From: Amphimedon queenslandica
Lineage: Eukaryota > Porifera > Demospongiae > Haplosclerida > Niphatidae
DNA: 64,000 bases
Direction of reading: 5' to 3'
Assembly: GCF_000090795.2 (NCBI RefSeq)
Contig: NW_003546261.1
Coordinates: forward strand, 229,807-293,806
The notes beneath the pieces are model-generated. The model was not told where the DNA came from and did no database searches. It saw only the letters and a list, made by a program, of their open reading frames with translations. A program made the position numbers and the translations under genes. Every line of letters starts with the position of its first letter. Within the stretch, counting starts at the first letter, position 1. Below, in pieces: positions 53,150 to 64,000 of this stretch.

Positions 53150-55745
53150 TTAACTGTCAATGCATGGTAATGTCCTTTTCACAATTACATCCATTGGTAC
53201 TTCAACACAAACATTAAGATGAAACCATTCCAGACACTTTGTACACTGAATCATTTCAATTGTTTGAGTCATCCTGCACGAGCAATAAATACCAAATCTA
53301 TACGTAACCGTAGTGGTTATATTTCTTCTCTGTCTTTTAAAAGGAAAATCAGTAAACACTCCCTTTGATAGACAGCTGTGTAGGTGTTTTCTTAAAATAA
53401 GCTGGTCAAAGACATACTCGCTTGGATTTTGACCTTTAGCTATAATGGAAGCAAAAACAAGTGCAAAAATGCCACAGTCATTACTCCCACTTCGCTGCTG
53501 GCAATGCCTATAACTATTGAAATAAAAGATATTATATTTGATTAAATTAAAATCTAATCTTACTTTACAGTTATTTCCTTTTTTGGCAAAATATCAAAGA
53601 TGCTATTTGTTGCTTTAAAGTATGATTAAGATGTGGAATGAGGCTGTCATAAATATCTACAAACCATCAGTTCATCCAACTGTTGATATTGTCACCCAGT
53701 GATTAGCACCATTATGAATAATTTGAACAAACTCCATGTTCATAAATCTATACGAGAGTGTGAAGCCTAATGTCGGGCACTGAAAGCCAGTGGGTAACTG
53801 GATTAAATTTTGTCCAGTAATTGTAATAGAATCCGTTATCCATTCTCCATTTAAAATGCTTAATTCATCACCCAAAGTCCACTTCTTTATGTTACGAGGC
53901 TTTTTTACATACTATATAGGTGTCTAAGTTCACAAAATCTGGTTTCTTCTGTTGCTTTTGTTTACGTAAAAATGTAGAAAAATGCTTTGAAGCTTTATAG
54001 ACTCCTACATGTATAATACAAATACTAGTTCATCATAACAATATAATGTTATTTTACCTTTAGTTGTATATAGTAATAATAATAAAATTTTACCTTTAAT
54101 TCCGGTGCTTTCTTTCACTGCTCTTTGACTACTACCATCCTTTGCCATTTTTGTACTACTAACTGTTGATAAGATACAAGAATAGTAATAATAAAAATAA
54201 TAGAAATAATATTTTACCTTTTTCAGTGTTTTTTTTTCAATTTCACAACTCTTTCAGTGCTACTGTTTTTTGCTAGTTTATAACTACTAGCTTTTGATAA
54301 AACTCTTAGATACAAGAATAGTAATAGTAAAAATAACAGAAATAATATTTTACCTTTTCCAGTGCTTTCTTTTGATTTCACAACTCTTAGTGCTACCATC
54401 TTTTGCCATCTTTGTACTACTAACTGTCGATGAAACTCCTAGACACAAGAATAGTAATAATAAAAATAATAGAAATAATATTTTACCTCTTCCAGTGCTT
54501 TCTTTCAATTTCAATGCTCTATGACTACTACCATCTTTTGCCATTTTTGTACTACTAACTGTCGATAAAACTCCTAGATACAAGAAAGTAATAATAACAA
54601 TAATAGAATTAATATTTTACCTTTATTTCCAGTGCTTTCTTTCGATGTCAGTGCTCTATGACTATCATTTTTTGCCATTTCTGTGCTACTACTGTTAATG
54701 AAACTCCTGGATACAAGTGTACATGTATATAGTAATAATAATTGCCTTTAGTTCCAGCGCTCTTTTTTATTTTCACTGCTTTATCATTACTACCTTCTTC
54801 TGTCCTTTCTTTATTATAACTGTCAATGATACTCCTACGAAATGTGATATACGGTATAGTGGGCTATTTCATTGGATCTATATTTTGTGGTTTACTACTG
54901 GTGAGGCAATTCATAGCTTTGATGCCTTTGCTGCTGCTGGCTATTAGGCAAAAAGCAATAATAACTGATATTTCCATGTATTGGCAATTACACTACCTGT
55001 GGCTGATTAATATTTATAGGAGATGGCAATGGAGGAGTAGAGTCATCCTATTCAAAAATGTATCACATGATCACATGATCAAAATAATTATACTGCCAAT
55101 GTAATTATAATGCTTGTACATAGTGTACCGCAATTATTGAGGGGAAAATTTTGGAAAATTACTAAATTGTTGACCATTAAAGGGATTTAATTTGGCATAT
55201 ATGTGGCCATGTGACATTGAGCATTTGCAAATTACTCGCTATTCAGTAAATGTATCTACCTTCGAAAAAGAAGTAGATGTAGTACTTACAGCAGTACCAT
55301 TTAATGCATTGGAGATGTTTGATTCAATAATACTTAAATGAATGGGATCAGACATTTTGTCTGCCAATATAGGTACTGGCTATTAAAAAGGAAACAATAA
55401 AAATTTAGTAATTTAGTATAATGATAGTATTGAAGGCTATAATGAAGGTATATTAACATATATGTAGATTCATGTAGCAATAAATGATAGCAAAACTTTT
55501 AGTGACTGCATATGTATGTAATTTATAGGCTTTATACTAATTACCACAAGCAATACCTCAGCATTTTCTAACACTGATGGAACTGTAGAACTTAAGTCAG
55601 TTACAATACTTGGAGTCTGTAAAAATAATTGCATGGTTATACAACATACTAATCATTATGGGCTTACAGTAGCATCTTTGGACTGTAGATGGTGCATTGA
55701 ACTTCTTTAAGTGAGCTCCATTTACTCTTCTGACCACCTGTTTAT
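53150..55745 (-). pseudogene. Ulp1-like cysteine protease with PHD-like end, decayed
   Basis: The catalytic domain resembles Ulp1/SENP (C48) cysteine proteases, mostly in forms carried by transposons. It has GDELSILNGEWITDSITITG, then NGANHWVTISTVG (catalytic His), IYDSL (Asp) in a shifted frame, and QQRSGSNDCGIFALVFASII (catalytic Cys) at 53500-53430. After this comes YCSCRMTQTIEMIQCTKCLE and WFHLNVC, a truncated PHD-like cluster, with a stop at 53150. Damage: TGA at 53672-53674, a 1-base loss soon after, and further shifts near 53600 and 53900. Upstream, small Ser/Thr/Pro-rich exons with good splice sites occur at about 55000-55050, 55290-55375, 55560-55615 and 55675-55740. The six-unit array at 54085-54840 lies between. 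It is outside the inverted repeats of the neighbouring transposon. Confidence 0.65.
54085..54840 (-). repeat. Six tandem exon-intron units, ~127-135 bp each
   Basis: Each unit on the minus strand has an AG acceptor after TATCTAG-like sequence and an exon of up to 87 nt encoding a version of SSTVSSTKMAKDGSSHRALK plus LKESTGR. A GGTAAAATATT donor and a short intron of TATTATT type follow. Units begin (exon ends on plus coordinates) near 54092, 54219, 54353, 54488, 54621 and 54746. An 87-nt unit keeps phase (29 codons). The unit ending near 54438 is 85 nt, so it shifts frame. Confidence 0.75.
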
Positions 55746-58700
55746 ACATACAAGTACATTGCACTTGTTATCTTAAAGTGAGTATAATGATTGGACAGCA
55801 CAATTTAAGTTACAAAGTGTATATAAAACTACAAACAATGTAAAACATTAAGTAAATTAAACATTAATTAAACATTAAGCACATTGGTAAAGCATGTTGC
55901 AGACCTGTGCTTCCTATCATAATAATACTTCTGCTTAACCTAAATAAGTAATTACTTGAGTTAGGCCACTGTGATTAAATTCATTGTTTCTTATCGCTGC
56001 CCGCTCGTAAAAATAGTTCCGCATGATAAAATAGTTATTCCAGATACTCCTATTGATCACGAAGTAAACGGACAGTTTATGCACCTATCAATGTCAAGCC
56101 CCACTATCGACGTACGGGACCTATACGGGGATATGTGGAGATTTGAATTTTTCACATGATGAATCCCCCACCCCCTGGGGCCCACCCAGCTTCAAATGCC
56201 CATATTCATTCTGTGTCATTAGGGGCATTTATAGGGGATTTTGCTATGTTAATTTACATGCAGTAGAAAAATTTATTTATTTGCTGTATCATCACCAATT
56301 AAAAAAGATTATTATTCATTAAATTATAGTAGTGTGTGAATTATAGTAGTTTGCAGATGATTAAACCAGAATTTATGGGCAGCATTTTACCCACATCCAC
56401 ACAAACAAATATGCTTCACTCAGCCACTACACTCAGTACATATATATGTTTTAGGAATTGCTTCACGGTCTATTCCTGGACAGATGAAATGATACCATGT
56501 ATCACATGTGTCACACCCAATCCAGTCTTCTTCAACTTGAGTAAACTCTTGATACAATGTGTGACAAATGCCACACTGGTACTCATTTGTTGAATAAGAG
56601 GGAGTCTTAGAGAGTTGAGAATTAAGAGTTGAGGGTTGAGGATTGAGAGTTGAGGGTTGAGAATTGAGAGTTGATGGCTGAGGGTCACAGAGAGTTGAGC
56701 CTAGTTGGATAGAGGGTTGAGTCTTCTTCTTTCTCCTTGTTTTGGCAGCCTTTTGAGCACCACTAATTCTATTGTTCTGAATAGTTTTCAGGTGATTAAA
56801 CCAGAATTTGACTTCTTGTACAGGCAGCATAACCTTTTTACTTAGTTCACTAAAAGTAAAATCAGAAGGAGGGTATGTTACACAGGAGTCAAAGGCTTCC
56901 TTAAGAATTACAGAAGGTGGCTTCATCATTGGCAGTAAGTTACAAGATATAGTTTCCTTTGGTTTTAGAAAGTGTCCACAGCAAAAATCCTTACATTCTT
57001 CACATTCATTATTTCCATAGCAATGATTACAATCTGGGGTAGGAAAAGGAAGATAAGATACTAGAGGACCAGAATTATACCATCTTTGAACCTCACTGCT
57101 TTGCTGTGCACACAAAGGGTGGGTACAATGTGGTTTATAACAACAGACTAGATAAAAAATGTACTGTGACGGAAGATTTGCTATCATGTGGTTACTCCTC
57201 ACATTCCATACCTGCTCACAGTATTCATACACAGCAGGGTTTTTCTTCTTTAACCGTTGTTTGGACCCTTTTAACTACTGCAAAATATACTGACGATTTT
57301 CTTGCTGTTGAGATGAATCTGCACCTTTAAATAGATGTATTACTGTATCACCACATCGGCAACCATTTTTTCTGTTAATATATACTTCAGTAGCTAACTC
57401 CATATTTTCCTTATGTTTCTCCTTGTTGACTTTGCTGGATTCAGTACAAGTACCTCCCAATGTCGATGGTATGAACAAATTAGCATGTGCCAAAGCTAGA
57501 CACCCATTTTGTAATTTAACTCTATTTATATAACTAGAGCCACTCTTTCTAGCTGTCACTAAAGTGACTCGTGTAGCTTTAACAATATGGCGTGCTGTCC
57601 ATACAAACTAGACCTCCTCATGTGATGGGCCTTCATCAGCTGCTCCATCTACTCTGATACATTCAATTAGTTTACGTTGATTTGTTAGTGGATTGATAAA
57701 GGCTGACTTAAGTTCATCAGATTCTTCTAGCATTTCAAGATCAAGTACATGTTGCATTGGATTCTTTAAGAACAGCCCTACTGGTTTTACAACACCTGCA
57801 CAGAGTTCTAGAGTGGTTTCTGTTTTACTGAAATTGTATGATGTTGTCTGGATGACTGCTTTATACTTTGGCACATAATCTGTATAAGTGGTTTTGGTTT
57901 CTGAGCCTTGTACCATTAGTGTACAATGTAGCCTGTGTGTGGCCATGGTATCCAAACGAAATCCTGAAGCATCATCTCGATTTATGTTGACTATGTGACG
58001 ACCATCAGTATACTGAATAATGTTGAGATTGCGATAAAATGCTGCACTCCAGTGAGCATCTGGATTGTATTTCAACATAAACCCCTTTCTAGCACGTCTT
58101 GATGTAATTTTAGCTAAACCTTTGTATCTTTTAGCTGACAATCTCCTCTTGTTTCTAGCAATGCATAACTGTACAACAGTGCCATACGAAAACTTTCAAT
58201 TGTACACTTTCATGATGTGTTGCCTTATTCTCTCATATGTTACTTTACGGTTTACTTTGATATTGCCGTCAAAAGTAAGAGCACCTGTACGACGCCATGC
58301 ATCTGCTCCAATGCTACAATCTTGAACAAACTTTTCAATTTCCTCTCCAACATTAGAACAACTATTTATAATTCCTCTTACTTTACGAGACACATGTCGA
58401 GACAAAAAATTTCGTTCAGCTAGCTCTTTCAATATTCTATAGTGTTCCTGGCGTCGAAACTGCTTTCTTTTCTTTGCTATTAGACATCTTGCCTTTTCAT
58501 TTGCTATATCCTGCATTCTGTGTATTGCTCAGGATCATCACTCTCAACATCAGAAACAATCTGTCCATTAATGGCATTTGCTTCCTGATCAACACTGATT
58601 CGTCTGTCGCGATCGATTTGAAATGCTTTGTATGACTCCTCCAACTTTTGTATATCTCTGACACTGAAGTCAAAGCTGCTTATATATGAGAAACTTTTAT

Positions 58701-59617
58701 CCAGAGCTTTAGCAGCTTCACTTTCATTACAGTTTGTGTTCTCTATTATTCTATAAACCAAATCAAACCAATTAAAATCACATTCTTGAACTAGTTCTAA
58801 AAACCTTGGCTTAGATATTGCTTCTAAATTACATGCATCATCTGATTGAAACTCCTCTTCTTCACGTTCAAACATACATACATCATCAACACTTTTGTCC
58901 TCACCACTCAGTTTTGACTCTTCACTATCACTAAAACATAATGACCGCAGAAGTGCCTGTTCTTTTACTTGAGATAAACATTCAATGCTTTCTCGAATAG
59001 CTTCTGCTTCTCTAATACTCTCATCAATTCTGGATGCTCTGTCTGAGACATCTTCTAAACCAAAATGTGCTCTTGCAGTGGTTCTTGTTAGACCAGATGC
59101 ACAAAAAGTTGCATGTTTCACTAGTTCTCTTTCTCTATCAGTTCTTGCCAAAAGGAGCAATCGTTTTAGATCAAATTTTTGACACTAACTTGGAGCCAGT
59201 GTTATTATTATGATGAATACTTGCATTGATAAAATGAACGACTTTTAAGTAATCGACACCTTCAACTAACTCCATTAGAAAGATCTCCTTGTTACCTTGA
59301 AAAGCAACCAGAGGCATTTGTAGAAGCTTACGTTTAGCATTCAATGTATGATACATCACAAATGGAAATGCTGCTTTAAATACTGAATGAAGAGAACAAA
59401 CCCCTGCTTCTAAAACTAAGGTGGCAGCTTTAATCAGTGCACAACATGAAGTACATTATGTAGAATGATAATTAGCACAATATTCTGCACGAGCGGTACA
59501 ATAATCCAATAATGATAACTTGTTGAAATTACTAATTGATACTTTAGTTGACAACCTCTGAAAGTTACTTCCTGATAAATGCTTGTTCTGAATAAATATT
59601 AGAAGTAGTGAATCATT

Positions 59618-59647
59618 AGGCCTCCCCAAAACATCTTGGGGAGGCCT
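59618..59647. repeat. Perfect 12-bp hairpin stem
   Basis: AGGCCTCCCCAA and TTGGGGAGGCCT pair over 12 bp around a 6-base loop inside the transposase pseudogene. Confidence 0.85.
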
Positions 59648-60314
59648 ACTCAAAAATAAGCTGGTTCATCTTTGTCTGACTCAGTATTGCCACTCACATT
59701 ATTATCAGGAGCATACTCATGGTCAGACACTGGGCAAGGAGTAGAACTTCTTGATGAAGGAGGGGAGGTGCTAGAAGTTGACCTTTTTTTCTTGAAATAT
59801 GATTTCGATTGCTTCTCTTTCTTTTCCAGAATTTTGAATTCTTCACTTAATACTCATTTCTCACGTGCTAATGATGTCATTTCTTCAGTTATTTTTTCGC
59901 ATACACGGTAATTCTTAATATCTTCTGCTGCTATACGTCGCTTCTCCTGGTATGATATACGATCATCAATGGCTTTCATTTCTTCCTCCAACGCTTTTAT
60001 TCTGTCTAACCAAGCGGAATGGTGCTTTTCTTACGTTTTGTCACTGAAGGTGATGTGTCAGAGCTACATTTCTTGGACCGACTCTCGCCCTTCTTGAACT
60101 CATATGATTGATTCACAATAGCTTTTGCTGCTTCTAGCAATGCTGAATGATTACGTAACTTTGACGGGTTACTGAGGCATATGTTCTGGGCAGCTTCATT
60201 GATCTTAATTTGATACTGAGTTAATGGTCTAATATCTTGTTTCTTGTAAATAGTAGCAGCAGCTTTTATTGCTACTGGATCAGAGTTTTCTATTTCAAAA
60301 GACTATTAAAAAAT

Positions 60315-60317
<3 letters not shown>

Positions 60318-60390
<73 letters not shown>
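60318..60390 (+). repeat. (AG)n microsatellite
   Basis: An uninterrupted AG run of about 36 units lies in an intron of the transposase pseudogene. Length is likely polymorphic. Confidence 0.98.
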
Positions 60391-60393
<3 letters not shown>

Positions 60394-61223
60394 CACAGAG
60401 AAGAGAATCAAGTTCAAGCCTTTTGTTTTCATAAGAAAACCACAAAAATAGAAATTAGGGTCACACCTTGGGAACAGTGAAATTATTAGGATTTACTGCT
60501 GACCGCCTTTTTGCTGGTCTTGAACAGGACTCAGAAGTAGAATGGGAAGAAGTGGGAGCATCACTTGTAGTTGGTATAATGACCTAAGGCAACAATTATA
60601 AAATCTACATGCATAAGAGCATATAGTCTGAAGAAGCCTTTGAATTAACATAGGGTCATACATGCATAGGTATATGATACATAGTATACTGTACCTTAAT
60701 AACTAATTACATGTCTCAGGTTTTGATAGGAAAATGCTCCAGGAGGTGGTTGTTCAAAAAAGTGCATTGTAATGTACAATACACCTGTACTAAAATAATG
60801 CACCTCCCAAAAATATCTGTGTAAGTTTTTATTATTGAAGCCATGCATGCAAAAGTGATACAATTATGGGGGGGTGTTGATTAATGATAATCAACTATTT
60901 GCCTTAAACTTGTGTTACAATGAACATAACACCTCCTAGCTGAGAACAAGTAGTTTACTAGCTACTTGATGCTACAGGTAAAAACATGCACATATCTTTT
61001 CAAAAGCAATAAGTATAGAACGGTCTTCGACTTTCTGGTCTAATAAGTCAACAAAGATCCCAGGCCCCCAGGTCATATCCTCAATTTGAAAGTATATGTC
61101 AGAATTTTCAGCAGATACTACGTCAGAAAAAGCATCCCTGGTTCTTCTAAGGAGATCAACTTTTGATCCTGAAAATACAACGGGTTGGTTTCTTGAGCTA
61201 CCTGATACTGTCTGGAACTTGAC

Positions 61224-61771
61224 TACCGTAGGTCGGGATATATTCGCGGCTGCAGTTATTCGCAGACATAAAAAATTCAATTAAAAACCATGGAAACTGT
61301 TAAAGCGTTGCTATGACAATTAAGACCACGTGTTTAGTGTTCAGCTATTCATCTGTTCTTTAGCAGCTATAGTGGAGCCATTCACCAATAGCGAGTCCTT
61401 CTCTATCTGTTAACTTCTTGTATGGACCGCTACCTCAGAGCTCTTTCAGCCTCTTTGCTGCAAATTGTTGCTGGTCCACGTGCTGGTGATAATAAACCAC
61501 GCCCAAGTCAATAAACACTAACTAGATTGGGTGGAGAGTCCCAAAATACGGCGAGGCACTAGTTCTGTAAAGAACCGGTAAAGCAGCTCCAAAGAGCCCA
61601 AGGCTTAGTGACACAAGAAGAACAACAGCTCAAGAACACTGCAGCAAGGTGCTTTTCTTCAATATCGTGCCGTTTTCAATTAAAATAACACCTCGGTTTC
61701 CATGGTTTTTAATTTGAAATTTTTTATGACTGCGAATAATTGCAGCCGCGAATATATCCCGACCTACGGTA
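61224..61771. mobile_element. TACCGTAGGTCGGG MITE, copy 2, nested in a transposase
   Basis: It has the same ends and interior as 21775-22320, in reverse orientation and clearly similar throughout. It interrupts the first coding part of the transposase pseudogene. Removing it together with one TA joins the codons on either side in frame, which identifies TA as the duplicated target and shows the MITE came later. Confidence 0.9.
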
Positions 61772-62234
61772 ATATAGTAATCTCGGATGCTTCTTGAGAG
61801 TTTACAGGCTGCTATTCAGTCAGTCTGACTAGCTGTTCATCTTGTTTATGACACTGTTCCACAACTGGAGCTTCAGCCATTTTAACACGTGAAGCAATCA
61901 AAACGCCCCACCCCTGGGGCAAATTCATTACTGAAAGCACAAAAATCAATATTAAACCCCCACTACTTCCCGTACGTCGCTAATGGGGCATGACATTGAT
62001 AGGTGCATGATGGACCATTTTTGTGGATGACTGGCAACTTGGCTGTATTCTCTGAGGCACTCATGCTTACTCCCAGGCTTTATTCTTTTTCACCTATGCA
62101 AACTGGGTGTATGTACTATTTTGTGCTCCCTTGATTTCGTTTGCAGTCATTAATTTGACGAGGTGAGTAGAATTAATAGCATTTGTATACAAATGATGTC
62201 CATTAACAGTTGCATGCCGTGATACTGAAGCCGT

Positions 62235-63376
62235 CTTTTATTCTCCTACTATTATAGAGTCTCACACGTCAACCCTGCATGGTCTTCTAGTATTATAGAG
62301 TCTCATACGTCGGTCCTGGTCTTCTAGTATAATAGAGTTTCATACATTAGTCCTGGTCTTCTCCTATTATAGAATCTCACATGTCAGTCCTGGTCTACTT
62401 GTATTAGAGTTTCACACGTCAGTCCTGGTCTTCTCCTATTATAGAGTCTCATGTCAGTCCTGGTCTTCTACTATTATAGAGTCTCATACGTCGGTCCTGG
62501 TCTTCTAGTATAATAGAGTTTCATACGTCAGTCCTGGTCTTTTAGTATAATAGAATCTCATATGTCAGTCCTGGTCTTCTTCTATTATAGAGTCTGACAC
62601 ATCAGTCCTGGTCTACTTGTATTAGAGTCTCACACGTCAGTCCTGGTCTTCTCTTATTATAGAGTCTCACATGTCAGTCCTGGTTTTCTCCTATTATAAG
62701 TCTCATACATCAGTCCTGGTCTTCTAGTATAATAGAGTCCCATACGTCAATCCTGGTCTTCTCCTATTATAGAGTCTCATACATCAGTCCTGGTCTTCTC
62801 CTATTATAGAGTCTCATACGTCAGTCCTGGTCTTCTAGTATAATAGAGTCTCATACGTCAATCCTGGTCTTCTCCTATTGTAGAGTCTCACACGTCAGTC
62901 CTGGTCTTCTATTATAGAGTCTCATATGTCAGTCCTGGTCTTCTCCTATTATGGAGTCTCTTAAGTCAGTCCTGGTTTTCTATTATAGAGTCTCATACAT
63001 CTGTCTTGGTCTTCTCCTATTACACAGTCTCACACGTCAGTCCTGGTCTACTTGTATTTGAGTCTTATACGTCAGTACTGGTCTTCTCCTATTATAGAGT
63101 CTCACACGTCTGTCCTGGTTTTCTCCTATTATAGAGTCTCACACGTCTGTCCTGGTCTTCTCCTATTATAGAGTCTCTTACGTCAGTCCTGGTCTTCTCC
63201 TATTATACAGTCTCACATGTCAGTCCTAGTCTACTTGTATTTGAGTCTCATACGTCAGTACTGGTCTTCTCTTATTATAGAGTCTCACACGTCAGTCCTG
63301 GTCTTCTAGTATAATAGAGTCTCATACGTCAGTCCTGGTCTTCTGGTATAATAGAGTCTCACACGTCAGTCCTTGA
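62235..63376 (+). repeat. Minisatellite, ~37-bp unit, about 31 copies
   Basis: Units follow GTCAGTCCTGGTCTTCT plus a short variable core plus ATAGAGTCTCAYAC. Three cores recur: CCTATTAT, AGTATAAT and a shorter form with TACTTGTATT. They are interspersed and not grouped. There are no unique spacers, so this is not a CRISPR array. It lies about 230 bp outside the right end of the 5.9-kb transposon. Confidence 0.92.
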
Positions 63377-64000
63377 TCATTTGTTAATGTTGTTGTAGCT
63401 GTTTCTCAGCTGTCGTTAGATTTAGAAGTCTTGTCCGGACGACTAAGTCTAGTGTGATGATATTCCACTACCTAATTCATATGCTTCATATTCACCCATT
63501 AGGAACAAGGAGCATCATTCTTCTGAACCATCTGTTTCGTTTTCAGATTCATCCACTGTTTGCCATATTAAGTCTTCGTCAAGTGTGTCTCCTTTGATAC
63601 TAGACGAATGTAGAACATTAAAGGGGCGTGCCTAAGCAAGCCATAGTGTATTATTTATGAGCAAGCAAAGGAATTGTATTCATGTCCATGCAAAATACAA
63701 ATAAGTGAAATTTTGTCCAAGCATGTCATTAGCTAGTCATCTGATCACTTATGAAATCTCTGCAGCAATTGGATAAAGCAAGCATTAATGATCTGATAGA
63801 AGCAGTCACTAAGCAATTTGTATTTTGAAGAAGTTTGTACTTCTGCTTTGCTAACCTCCCTTGCTGCTAGAGATGACTCAGCAGCAGAAATCATTTGCAT
63901 GCAGCTTTCTCCATTGCAGCATTCAGCTTATCAGAGTCCTTTATATCAATGAAAAGATTGTATGTCTGCTGTCCCAACCTATCTTGCTGCTACAGAAGTC
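63377..64000. other. Terminal stretch, nothing recognised
   Basis: No plausible coding region, RNA gene or repeat boundary. TTGCTGCTA..AGA-like strings recur near 63860 and 63980. Confidence 0.5.

Larger units (their letters stand above)
56420..61880 (-). pseudogene. Multi-domain transposase-like gene with PHD finger, decayed
   Basis: The start is ATG at 61880 (MAEAPVVEQCHKQDEQ). The frame is broken by the MITE at 61224-61771 and resumes VKFQTVSGSSRNQPVV. Coiled-coil pieces follow near 60470-59700. The core, in one frame from 58516, holds VRGIINSCSNVGEEIEKFVQ, then NINRDDASGFRLDT, CIRVDGAADEGPSHEEV and QNGCLALAHANLFIPSTLGG. Next is a Cys/His-rich block (CCYKPHCTHPLC...CGHFLKP), a homeodomain-like VKFWFNHLKTIQNNR and a full C4HC3 PHD finger (CGICHTLY...CDTCDTWYHFIC...CTEC). 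I recognise the core as a family widespread in cnidarian and sponge genomes; the acidic motifs suggest a DDE-type enzyme, which is inference. In-frame stops at 61812, 59854, 59456, 58196, 57608 and 57275 (lowest base), plus frameshifts near 60030, 59165 and 58510, show it is dead. Confidence 0.7.
56079..62008. mobile_element. 5.9-kb DNA transposon bounded by ~41-bp inverted repeats
   Basis: The left end ATGCACCTATCAATGTCAAG runs on through CGACGTACGGGA (56079-56119). It is mirrored at 61968-62008, ending TGACATTGATAGGTGCAT, with few mismatches. Inside both ends lies a CCCCACCCC-CTGGGG motif. A minus-strand transposase-like reading frame fills the space from 61880 to 56420. I cannot define the target duplication. 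The superfamily is not certain; the co-occurrence of PHD and nearby Ulp1 genes recalls KDZ-type elements. Confidence 0.75.

Noticed and set aside
55971-56159. A 62-codon plus-strand frame ending near 56159
   Set aside because: It runs over the left inverted repeat of the 5.9-kb transposon and matches no protein family I know.
57106-57330. Plus-strand frames inside 56.3-59.9 kb
   Set aside because: They are shadows of the minus-strand transposase frame, which carries all recognisable motifs.
62235-63376. CRISPR-like array
   Set aside because: Units are contiguous without unique spacers, there are no cas genes, and the genome is an animal's.

Overview
This is a stretch of animal nuclear genome. 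It is AT-rich and intron-dense, with many introns of 45-100 bp. The encoded proteins are clear animal orthologues. Two habits, scattered self-complementary TACATG strings and very many short inverted-repeat transposons, fit an early-branching invertebrate. A demosponge such as Amphimedon is the most likely source, but that name is inference and not read from a marker.

The first 51.5 kb hold six host genes packed end to end. (1) The 3' part of CIAO2B (+, 114-567) encodes a cytosolic Fe-S targeting factor. (2) TADA1 (+, 669-2928) is a SAGA coactivator subunit. (3) UBXN6 (-, 2969-7542) is a p97/VCP cofactor. (4) TEX9 (+, 7637-10696) is a coiled-coil protein. (5) SIN3 (-, 10920-28396) is the scaffold of the SIN3/HDAC co-repressor, in 26 coding exons. 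(6) A SAFB/SLTM-like gene (+, 28512-51498) has SAP, RRM and Arg/Glu-rich regions. I rebuilt every exon chain by hand from GT/AG borders. The complete genes each add up to a whole number of codons: 299, 410, 339, 1143 and 1021 residues. UBXN6/TEX9 and SIN3/SAFB are head-to-head pairs with start codons 94 and 115 bp apart. TADA1/UBXN6 and TEX9/SIN3 converge tail to tail. Three of the six genes (TADA1, SIN3, SAFB) act in chromatin or transcription.

The introns hold many non-autonomous DNA transposons. Three look like hAT MITEs with 8-bp target duplications and interiors built of short tandem repeats, TATTAC or TTTTAG. Several have TACCGTA-type ends with TA duplications. One is Tigger/pogo-like, and several are foldback palindromes. 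The 9.1-kb sixth SAFB intron is a transposon sink: a Crypton-like tyrosine recombinase fragment, an IS630/Tc1-type DDE transposase interrupted by a 978-base assembly gap, and two decayed BED/hAT transposases.

From 53 to 62 kb everything recognisable is on the minus strand and decayed. First comes an Ulp1-like protease locus with a terminal PHD-like fragment and six tandem copies of an exon-intron unit. Next is a 5.9-kb DNA transposon with about 41-bp inverted repeats (56079-56119 and 61968-62008). Its long multi-domain transposase reading frame ends in a PHD finger and carries at least six stop codons, and a 548-bp MITE sits near its start. A 37-bp minisatellite of about 31 units follows (62235-63376). 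The last 600 bases hold nothing I recognise. I found no rRNA, tRNA or CRISPR array.
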